NCBI GenBank assembly: GCA_016801845.1
Contig: CM028919.1
Coordinates: forward strand, 5,635,001-5,699,000
Direction: 5' to 3'
Source: Polydactylus sextarius
Taxonomy: Eukaryota; Chordata; Actinopteri; Polynemidae
DNA: 64,000 nucleotides
Shown: positions 25,701 through 35,345 of the stretch, in pieces
How positions within the stretch are numbered: position 1 is the first letter of the stretch
How the letters are laid out: each line of letters opens with the position of its first letter
Program-made: the position numbers and the translations under genes
Notes under the pieces: model-generated
The model's database searches: none
What the model was told of the DNA's origin: nothing
The model's input: the letters and a program-made list of their open reading frames with translations, nothing else

Positions 25701-26976
25701 GTTCTCTGGACAACTGGTGCCATGTTACCAATACTTACATCCATCAGTGAATAGAAGAGCAGTTAGACTGTCTCTTTATTCATCTGATGTTTTTTTTTTT
25801 TTTTCATTGGAGCAGAAGCATAAATATGCATTTAATGTCATAATTTGGATCAAGAAAGATTTGCTGTGCACCACAATATGTGTTAGTTTGCTCTGTTTCT
25901 CCTTAAACTTGACCAATTTTTATTGATTTTCTGCCTCTTTCAACACAAGCAGACAAACTAACACCACTACTGAGAACACCAGGCTATCTCTAGGTAATTT
26001 AGGTAATTTAGTTTAGGTTAAATAGCCTGTGTACACTTTACAAAAAGTAATCAAAAGGAATTGGTTGTGTTGGTTTTGTATTTTCTGTGTTTTACATTCA
26101 TACTTACTCCCTGGGGTGTGCCACAGCTCATCAGTGCTTTACAATTGCCAGCGCTTAACATCAGCTTCCACAGGTTTGGAGGAGGATCTGACAGCTGGAT
26201 GCACATGTGGACGCCACCAGTGAAGTCCATCAAGGCCTCTGCAGGAGTTCCAGCATTCATGTCTGCATAGGAACCACACACCCTGATACAAGCAGGTGTG
26301 ATATTATTTTTATTATTCCAGACATACGATAAAACTAGTCTGAGAGGAAAATGTGCTTTTTCTTTCCATACTTGGCATAGGCTTTTTCCATCAAAGCAGG
26401 CCAGAACTCATTTGGATCCTTGGAGTGGACAAAGATCAGCCTGCCATTGATTGTTGGTAGCTTGTCATCAATGACAATGTCCACCCACCTTCCAAACCTC
26501 CAGAACTGAAGGATTATACATACAAATGATTTTGGAGTCATTGACTGACTATAGTTTACAAAATGGTGACGTTCTTCTGTCAACATCAACACCTAAGTAC
26601 TAAAAAAATAATAACTACTGTCGCTAAGGTGTATATTTACCCTAAAGTGAAAGAGGCCGCAGTAATCCTCGTCAAATGTTTGCTTGAGTGGGACAACTTG
26701 CTCCAAGATATAAGGCTCGAATGTCAAAGCTCCAATAGATGCGAGAAACCAACAGTTTCCTGAGCAAAGACACGTTTGTTGAGGTTTCAGAAGAAAAAAA
26801 AATGTTCAAGCACAACAGCACAACATTATAACTGAAAGAAATTTTCTCACCAATTACTCCTTGACCAAAGTCAAACCTGGACACCCCATCAACTGTGAAG
26901 GCTGGATTAGCAACAATTTTCTGAAAATGACAGTCAATAAAACTTAATATCTAATTAACTTATTATTATAGATATT

Positions 26977-27059
<83 letters not shown>

Positions 27060-28237
27060 ATTGATAGATATTACCTTAATATCTATCTTAATAGGCATAG
27101 AAATAGTTTTAGACCCCTCCTACCATATCCTGTTCATAATTTGCTGCCTGGCTCCTGAGCATGAGCAAAGTCTGCAAGACTGAGCAACAGCTATCTTCCC
27201 CCAAGCCATAAGGACTCTGAACTTACTCATGTTCCCAAAGACTTATAAATTAATTCTACAAAAAAGTAATAGCACTTTACTTTAAAATCTGTGTTTAGAT
27301 TTTGTCACTTTTAGATGACATGTGTGTGTTTTCGTTTTTCTTACTGATTTTGGCTGTGTGTTGAGAGACATAAAATAAGTTTTGTACCATTAATACTGAA
27401 AATGAAACTTTCACATATGGTTACAGTAAGGGAACTTTCACACTTTAACTAACTACCTTTTTTCTTCTTCTTTTAGTTAGACTGGCTTAGAATCTTCACA
27501 TGTTTTCAGTGTTATAGAAGGCATTGTTGTTTTGTTTTTTATTTGTTTTTAACATTCAGCCTCCAGCTCCACAGTCTAATAACTGTTGTTTTCGGCAACT
27601 GAACATTAATTTATTCAAATAAGAGAAAGGGTAAATTTCCTCAACCAGTAACTACTGTGGTATGTCAGTAACTCTTGTAAAGGGTGTCTGGCTGTATGTG
27701 ACACACACATAGACAAATACCATAGCTTTTTGTTTCAAACATTTTTACAAGAATTACTGACATCTGTCAGACATCTAACTTACCTATAGTTAAACTGCGG
27801 AAGAAAAACTATTTACACAGAAAATACAGGCTTTCCAGGTTTAAATGTTTTAAACATTGCTGTTAGTTGTTAGTTAACAGTTGCAAATAACACAACAAGG
27901 TGCTTTTGTAAATTTTAATTATAGCTGTATCCACTGATTGAACATCAACTTCTGGTATGAAGTGTGATCCTCTGAAGTTTAAAACTTTGCACAGACTCAC
28001 CATGGGTCTCAGCCACTCCACACGGGCCAAGTCGGAAGGGTTCAGCAAACCTTCTCCGATGGATCTCTTATCAGGGGGGAACATCTCGTCGATGTACCTC
28101 ACCCCACGGATGAGGCAGTACTGTTTCAGCTGCTCGTAGTCTTGGTTGAGGAAATGCTCAGGGTTTGTAAAGCTGCCATGACCCTCTTGCTTCTGACGAG
28201 CCTCAATGATATTCAAACACACGCCCGGAGTAGTCAT
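19723..28237 (-). CDS. Classical calpain cysteine protease, tandem copy B (694 aa)
   Basis: Paralogue of the downstream calpain A. Exons from the 5' end: 28001-28237, 26851-26920, 26641-26759, 26372-26505, 26108-26282, 25448-25522, 25120-25205, 24556-24630, 24106-24266, 23531-23688, 23242-23253, 22943-23151, 22739-22778, 22553-22621, 21937-21994, 21753-21814, 21433-21501, 21186-21264, 20061-20177, 19871-19923, 19723-19749 (TAA). The total is 2085 nt in frame. Triad Cys105 (GNCWF), His261 (GHAYT) and Asn285 (WNPWG) is intact. Domain order is protease core, C2-like domain, short linker, penta-EF-hand, with loops including DVSRTGTLSLSE. Against copy A it has a 12-nt shorter exon 10, a 48-nt shorter exon 13 (no His-rich stretch) and a 3-nt longer exon 14. 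The 3' splice site at 21502 is weak (CTTAAAAAG). The gene appears intact and expressible. Orthology to a numbered calpain is unresolved. Confidence 0.93.
20780..21116 (+). repeat. Interspersed repeat typical of fish genomes, in calpain B intron 18
   Basis: Runs from 'gtgctgttgcctcacagcaa' through 'gggtttgacccccaggtcag', 'ggagtttgcatgtttcatcc', 'catgctaaattgcccattgg' to 'ggtagagaatggatggatgg'. This word order is familiar from a high-copy teleost element. The 'gggtttgaccccc' part resembles a tRNA-type B box, but the class (SINE or non-autonomous DNA element) is not certain. The left edge is rearranged (inverted repeat 20804-20879). Confidence 0.7.
20804..20879. repeat. Perfect 30-bp inverted repeat with 16-base spacer
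   Basis: Bases 20804-20833 are the exact reverse complement of 20850-20879; the spacer is 20834-20849. The right arm is the start of the interspersed repeat, so the left arm is an inverted copy of its 5' end. Confidence 0.95.
26980..27058. repeat. (TA)n microsatellite, about 79 bases
   Basis: Pure TA run in calpain B intron 1, the longest uninterrupted simple repeat in the window. Confidence 0.97.
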
Positions 28238-28337
28238 CGCTGCTTAAGTTTGGGGTCTGTTCTGAGAAAAGAAGATCTGAGGAAAAAACATAAACATTAT
28301 CATGTGTATTTGTTGCTATAGCTTTTAAAATTGCAGC

Positions 28338-28400
28338 GACTAAGTACACACTACTTCATAGTAATCCAAAAATCTTAAATATGAGAAATCATTGTAATGT
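28338..28400. repeat. Diverged direct repeat, copy 1 (partner 30250-30309)
   Basis: Shares 'ctaagtaca', 'ctacttcat', 'gtaatccaaaa' and 'aatcattgtaatgt' in the same order with 30250-30309. It lies in the leader intron of calpain B. Confidence 0.6.
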
Positions 28401-29466
28401 CTTGTGTTGTCAATGACAACCAATAAAACCTTCGATTGAAGAGGAAAATCTTCTTCACCTTGTTCTTTACCCAACCCTAAAAAGTTGTTTTAAGATCATT
28501 GTTTTTGTTGAAACAAAACATTGGCTTTTAGTTCTGACTGATTGATGCCAATGAGTGGTTGGCCTTTCACATGCTTTGCTGTGGAATCAGGTTTTGTACA
28601 TCAAAGCCTGTTATCAATAATTATCTTAACAGAAACTGTTAAATGTGCCAAGCATCATAAAACTAATACTGGAAGCAGAAAGCAAGATACTTATCTGTAT
28701 CTTGGCTTAGTACACTTGTTTGTTTTTCTTTTCTTTTCTGTTCGGATCATATTACTATTATCGTTCAAATTTATCACATGAATAAAAGTTGAAAACACTG
28801 TTGTTATTATTTGTACAACACATTAAAAATAAAACTTGGTCTCAGTGATGGTTGGAAAGAACCATTACAGATACAGATTACAGTTTTGCAATCAACTTTA
28901 AAGGCCTCTGAAATACTTCAAAGAAATGTGTGTATATATATATATATATATATTAAAGAACAAACAAAAACAGTTATTAAACAATTATTAAATCTGTCTG
29001 TAAATTTTTCACTTTTAGTCCAATTTCCAGTCCAATTTTTACAGTTTTAACAGTGTGATAAGTGCATGACCTATTGATCACAAGACAATCATGTTAATCC
29101 TATTATTTTTAACATTCATCGTCCTATCATTCACTCACTGCGTGAGCCCTGTGAAGATACAGATGCATTAAACAACTTTTACAAAAATATTACAGCTGCT
29201 ACTGTTCAATAGAAAACACAGAATATAATTGAACAGCATCTATAATGGGAATATTTATGTTTAGTAGGTCAACAATATTACTATTTAATATGAAATACAA
29301 ACTTACAGTACAATCTTCCTGTCATTTCTTTTCTGTCCTTCAAAATGCAAATCATAACATGTTAACACTGGCTACTTTGTGTTATTCAGAACAAAAAACG
29401 CAAAGCTGTGCCATTTGAACACTGACTGAACAAGTTTAAAATGTTCTCAGCTTTCAGAAATCTTAC

Positions 29467-29525
29467 CTCAGTGACTTAAGGGAGAAAATGGGTCATGCAA
29501 CAAGGAGGGCTGGCTAGTCTCTAAG
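29467..29525 (-). other. Non-coding leader exon of calpain B (5' end estimated)
   Basis: A consensus 5' splice site (TGAG|GTAAGATTTCTG, minus) ends the exon at 29467. A matching 3' splice site (TTTTCTCAG) begins the ATG exon at 28261. The 5' end is placed about 25-30 bases below the TATA-like run at 29549-29556. Confidence 0.55.
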
Positions 29526-29548
29526 TGAGTGAGTGGAGGCTTTGACAC

Positions 29549-29576
29549 ATATATATCCTCTGTAAACGCCTCAGGC
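29549..29576 (-). promoter_or_regulatory. Calpain B core promoter: TATA-like run and AP-2-like palindrome
   Basis: On the minus strand GCCTGAGGC (29568-29576, GCC-N3-GGC) is followed after 11 bases by ATATATAT (29549-29556). The layout parallels the calpain A promoter. Confidence 0.5.
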
Positions 29577-30249
29577 TCTCTGTGGGCGGATGGCCTCCCT
29601 CTGTCTATGACTAAGATATGTAATTTATCTTTGGGCAAATTCCACCTGTGGTCACCTGCAATTATAGAATGACTAAAAAAATGATTTTAAAAAAAGACCA
29701 AAAGAGAGTGAGTTTCACTTTCAGTTAAAAAGAATATCTCTGTGGCATTTTGACCTGGGTTGTTTATGCTTTTATTATCTACATATTCATTTTTACAGGC
29801 AACGGTTGTCAATGAATAGTTAAGCTATAAAAACGTTCTGTCAACAGCAAAGGCCATTATGCTAAAATAAAGGGTTATTCTGGTTGTGTGCTGCCAATAT
29901 TTACAATAGGATGGATACTATGATAGGCCAGGTGGAGGTTTTTTTATGAGAATCTTAATAACATGTCAATTATTATATGTGTTATCATTGACCAGAAACC
30001 AGAATTAAGACAGGTCAGTATGTTCAGAAGTGGCCGCTGATTTCACCAGTATTTAATAAAATAACGTTAACGGATGTTAATGTGTGATCGCTGCAGCCCA
30101 TCATCACGGAGTTCATCATGTCAGTGACAGTTTAACATGCTTAAGTGTTATATACACATATTTAATCAGTTGTATGTAAGTATAATAATATAATTATTAG
30201 TTTTAAGTATCATATTATAATTATAAGTATTAACATTAAAATAACTAGC

Positions 30250-30309
30250 TAAGTACATGCTACTTCATTGTAATCCAAAACCCCTACATATCAGTAATCA
30301 TTGTAATGT
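30250..30309. repeat. Diverged direct repeat, copy 2 (partner 28338-28400)
   Basis: Same block order as copy 1, about 1.9 kb away. A later 'ctctaaaaagctgt' segment may continue the match to 'ccctaaaaagttgt' near 28480. Confidence 0.6.
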
Positions 30310-32564
30310 TAATGGTAAATACTAAGTCATTGACAACCGTCTTACTCAGCTCTAAAAAGCTGTCATTTGGTGGTTTTGTGGTTTTTTGTTTTGACGCTGG
30401 GGCAAAGTAAAACCTGCCACTGATGCTGATTAAAGGGCATATTTGTGGGCCTATCCTGTGTATTACACATGCATTACAATTCCAGTGCATCTTGATATGA
30501 AAATTAGGGAGAGTTGATTGTGCTTGCCTTAAATGAAAAAACTCTTGTGATCTCATTTGATCCCCTTACAGCACATTCCTCAGTATTGTGTGGGTGTGGA
30601 CCAAACATAACCCAGACAAAGGAGAAAATTAAGCTAAAACTCTGATCGTAATAATGATGTGTACATTGACCCAAACATATGTGGTTCCAGCTGATGTCTT
30701 GTGTGGTACTCAGCTGCAAAAGACAGACTTGAGGCAACGTCTGCTGAAAATAGTTCTTGCTCAAAGCTCACTGTCGTAAACTAAGTCATAAATTCTACTG
30801 TTGACAAGTGCACTCATACTTTTACCAGCCCCTGTAAGACTGTATATATGTACTATATTTAGATATAAAACAACTTAAGTTATTAAATCAGTTAGGACTG
30901 TTGTGTTCCAGTCAGGAACAGAATAGCTGTAGAGTCTTTGACATGTACATCCCCACAGAGCTGCCCTGAGGCTGTAGTTAAAGCAGTTTTTCTTTGATCT
31001 AAATTCTGAACATGTGTACATGCACACACCGGCAGAGCTGACAGAGTGATTGTGCCCTGGTGATAAGGATGAACACTCTGATTTGTAATAAACTAAACAA
31101 CAATAAAATACTTGACAAAATGAAGATTGGCACGGGATGAAAAGTTAATGTTTCAACCAAAATCATTCAACTCAACTACATGTGGTAAAACACATCACAA
31201 GGGAGACATGAATGTCTATGCAAAACTTCATCAAACAAATTCATTACTTGAGGATTATGAAACAAAGAAACTGTACAGTAATCACTAATCAATAAGTGAC
31301 CATTTGAGAGATGTCATGCTGAACCACAAACTTTCTGGTGAGACTAGATGACAAATGAGCTCATCACTAAAGTGACAAAGACGATGCCTTTGGTATCGAG
31401 AATGTGTGTACTAGTTTTTAAGACAGTCCATACAATGGTTGAGATATTTCAGCTTGGATTAAAGTGGAAAAGTGACTGACAGGCCAATATCGTTATCCAA
31501 AACCCTAAACCCAATTTAACTTCCAAGATAACAACTCCTCAATTTCTTATGAAAACGGGTGTGTTTAGTGGAAGGCGTTCCCGTAAACAGCACTCATCCA
31601 CCCTAAACATGACAATATAAAGACACTGCCAACTGTGACCTATTTATTATTTATTACTCTACTAATTTATAGTTACATTTCTCTGCTGAAAATATTGTAG
31701 TCAAGTTGAAATGCATTTTTACTTGTCAGTTTGACATATGTAAATGTCTAAAACAGTAGTGCCATTATTTACAGCATAATGCCTCGGGCAGTGGCTGCCT
31801 TTTTGGAATATGTCAGTAATTATGACTGTCAAAGTCTGAGCATAGTGTAACACAAGTGGGGAGTTAATAAAATGCCATTATTTAGATTTGATTTTTTTTT
31901 TTACTACACAACAGTGTGTACATGTTGATGCCAATAATTGATTAATGAACATTTCATGGCTACAGCTTCTTGCTTTTACTCATTATTAACAATTTCAATG
32001 AAACCACTTGAATGAATCATTCTGAAAATGATTATTTCAAATTTTTAAATCTCTGATTTTACAAACCAAATAATCAGTTAATCAAATAAACAATAACAAA
32101 ATTAATGACACACAGGTAAACAAAGGTAAATGTATAATGCATTTTACTTTTTGTACTTGAAGTACACTTCCTTCACTGTTGCAAGTCAGCAAATGTCTGT
32201 TAAACTGATATTGTCACTGTTTTTTTTTTTTTTTGTTTTTTTTGTTTTTTTTTTTAATACACTTTGTAGGATGTGGATGTAGGAGTTAGAAAGGGTGTCC
32301 ATTAATCACAAGATTTGTGGTTCAACTCCAAGCTCCTCCAGTTCACAGTATCTGGTAAGATACTGAACTCTAAATGACCCCCACAGTTTCATGTTCACAG
32401 CAAAACTCAACTGTAGACTTTTACTTTGACACTACCCTCTGAACAACTCAGTTCAGTCCAGTTCCATGTTTACTTAAGACATTACCTAATTAAGGAACCA
32501 TCACAAGAGAAAAGTTCCTAGGAAAGAACACCTGTACATGTTGTTTATGAAGGTAATTAATTAT

Positions 32565-32660
32565 TGTGGCCAAGGAGGTAAAGTTATCCAGTAACTTGGA
32601 GGTCAGTGATTTGATTCTTCCCATCCATGTGTTGCAAAATCACTAAATGTTATTGTACAT
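32565..32660 (+). repeat. SINE-like tRNA-derived head, degraded
   Basis: 'gtggccaaggaggtaaag', 'ccagtaacttggaggtcagt' and 'gatttgattcttcccatcc' match the order of A-box and B-box regions of tRNA-derived fish SINEs. Confidence 0.5.
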
Positions 32661-32974
32661 GTTAATTACACTCTCTAAAAATTTCTTTAGAATAAAAGCT
32701 CTTTAAAATCGTACAACATATTGGGGCCAGACTTAAAGAAAAAAAAAATCAACATTTTAAGATTAAAGTCCATTTTTGGAAAAGAAATCAAATCATGGCT
32801 TTAGTGCATGTGTTTTTCTCTGGGAAATGCTTCTTTGAATGCTTTGTGTAGACGAATTAGCAAAACCGGTTTCCAGGATCAACTGCTTCAAGTTTTCACT
32901 TGTACCATTACCAGAGAAAAGGCTTTAGAGTGAGGGTACTAAGTTAGGGTCTAAGGTAACACTGCACACACAGT

Positions 32975-33480
32975 GTGTTGAAATAAGCCTTTAATTATCC
33001 CACAATGAGGAAATGTGCAAAAAAAAAATAAAAAATACTGGAAAAAAAAAAACAAAACAAAAACATTATGTGCAGTATTTCACAGTAATAAATCTTGGTA
33101 AGAGTATGGTGTATAAGTGTATAAGTGCTAATTTTAAAGTCTGACTGTGGCAGGAAGGAAGGACTTGCGATATCTCACTTTCACACAGCTCAAGTAAGGG
33201 GGCTGCTCAGTACAGTCAAAGTGTTGTGCAGTGTCTCTCCACCATCTCCATCAGATCAACCTCATTAATCTACATGTCAACTCTCTTCCTGTCCACAGGT
33301 CAATGTCCTGCCACCTCAGCAAATCACTCCCGAAAGGTGGATGATGCCACATCAGTGTCGCGAAGTGTCCTCAAGGATTGGCGCCTGATCTCTGAAAGAC
33401 CTGACCTCAGCAGGTAGTTTCTGCTGGATCAGCATAGTTTCATCGGTTAATGATGCTGCTCGGTTATTCGCTAGCTATTT
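32975..33480. repeat. Probable interspersed repeat
   Basis: 'taattatcccacaatgagga' plus A-rich tracts, then 'gcaggaaggaaggacttgcg' and 'ctgctggatcagcatagttt' resemble wording of a dispersed fish element. The small open frame at 33226-33417 falls within it and is probably not a gene. Confidence 0.4.
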
Positions 33481-34459
33481 TGTATATAATAGTATAATCA
33501 CTGAATACTTTCCAAAATTATTGTTTGTTTGGAATTGTTAACAGAAAGCAGCATGGCACAGATTTCATTACATTGTTGAGTTACACAGGAATTATAGTGA
33601 ATATTCAGAAATTTGACTCTCAGATAACATGGTAGACAGTAAAAACAGTTCACTGATTATATTATACTATATATAGCTTAGTGTAAGTTGGACACACCCA
33701 TGTTTACAAATGCTGAAAACAAGGCAAACCCCTCCAAAGATAAGCCCAGTGTGTCTAGTTGTAGCTTCTATGGTGTAATTGGACGGTCGCTGTTCAGGGG
33801 GCAGGGTTTAGGAAAAGCTCATTTACCTCTTCTTTTTTAATATCCACATTATTAGTCACATGTATAAAATATAAACTGAACATGGGGAAGTGCCATTGTG
33901 TTATCTTTATTGGTGTTTGGCAGAGGTGACATCCATCTTATTTAATGTTGCTGTTACGGCTCCAGTTTGACTGTAATGAGTCTGAGGACATGAGATGGTT
34001 TATGTCCTCACAGGTAGATGTTCCAGTAATGTGGAAGAATCTGTTTACAGAGATTTCTATTTGAAGTAACCTCGATTTAATTGCCCATGTGAGGTTCAGT
34101 AGGTGGAGGAGCTTCTTACTCTCTTTCCTGTGATTGTCCTTGGGGCACTTCCTGTGTTTTTTAAACAAATACAGGAAATGTTTGCAATGGCTTTAACGTT
34201 CTTGGCATTTGCTTTCATCCAAAACAGTACACATGGGCTATGTAATTTCACACGAGCATGTACACTTTCATGATATAAGCAGTCATTAAATTAATTATTC
34301 TCCATTAAATTAATTATTCTCATAGTAACTGTTCAGTTTGGTCCGCTGTGAGAAGAGATGAGTCAAACAATCCAGTAACAGTTTGGACAGTCTATTTAGT
34401 TATGAGGTAAACATATGAACATATAAAGTCATTTGGGTTAATTGGACTTCACATAACTG

Positions 34460-34505
34460 AACATTCATATATATTATATTATACTATATATATATTATAC
34501 TATAT
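34460..34505. repeat. AT-rich ATATT/ACT simple repeat
   Basis: Repeated 'atatattatattatactat' units upstream of the CD93-like gene. Confidence 0.7.
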
Positions 34506-34651
34506 TATACTCATACCTTCATTTGTTCACACAGAATCATAAAAGGTTTCATATATTCTCATCATCTCACATGTAACCACACAATAAAAATACTCCACCA
34601 ATTCAAAAAGGGGAACTAATACATGTCTGTATGCACAAAGTATAAAGTATA

Positions 34652-34707
34652 CTACTACTACTACTAATAATAATAATAATAATAATTATAATTATAGTAG
34701 TAGTAAA
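34652..34707. repeat. (ACT)n(AAT)n compound triplet repeat
   Basis: Five ACT units, then AAT units, then TAGTAG units. The ACT and AGT ends are complementary, so the strand could fold back. Confidence 0.85.
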
Positions 34708-34720
34708 GTAAAGAAGTCAG

Positions 34721-34895
34721 GTTGTGGTTCAGGATGTAGAGCAGGTAATCTGCTAATCGGAGGGTTGATGGTTTGTCATCCAGTCTTCAGACTGAAGTGA
34801 CCTTGAGACAAAACTTTGCCCTTTGATGTCTATGCCATCAGTGTGAATGAGGCAATGTGGCCTGTAGTGGAACGTACTTTAGGTGGTCAGTAGAA
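34721..34895 (+). repeat. SINE-like element (tRNA-derived head and conserved tail)
   Basis: The head 'ggttcaggatgtagagcagg' and 'ctgctaatcggagggttgat' is followed by the tail 'cagtgtgaatgaggcaatgt' and 'ctttaggtggtcagtagaac'. The same head in the opposite orientation ends the repeats at 55995-56178 and 59211-59392. Confidence 0.65.
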
Positions 34896-35345
34896 CAAAA
34901 TGTATTAGCAATGTATTATCAATACTACTGCTATAAATATTGAGGTTCAGGTTGAGTTTTGGTAAACGTTATGCGTTTATCACCTGCAGGGGTTTTTGTG
35001 GGTCACAGTGTCTCTGAGACTCTGACCACTGCATTGTAAAGCTCCACAATTAAGGGAGTTGATGTAAATGCCTAAAGGCGGCTGAGGCCGGAGACATCTG
35101 GAAACTCAGTCAAAACACTGCCGAGCTAGCCATTGTTATGTTCTCTGTAAACGGAAGTTAACTGGGGAACAGAAAGAAAGAGCCTGAAACTGCTGCTAAA
35201 TATGATTTCCGTCTTTAGTTTGTGGAGCTAACAGGATACAGACGCACAACTGATAGTTTCACAGCCATTTCACTTATTTTCTGGCTACGAATGGACAGTC
35301 ACATACTGGTCACAGTTTCCCCAGAAACTCTGGACAGCAGCTCAT

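Larger units (their letters stand above)
29580..35345. other. Intergenic region upstream of calpain B and of the CD93-like gene
   Basis: The two neighbouring genes point away from each other across this 5.8 kb. Small open frames here have no family resemblance, codon pattern or splice context. Only repeats listed separately were recognised: 30250-30309, 32565-32660, 32975-33480, 34460-34505, 34652-34707 and 34721-34895. Confidence 0.6.

Noticed and set aside
33226..33417. 63-codon frame upstream of the CD93-like gene
   Set aside because: Lies within a probable interspersed repeat and has no partner exons.
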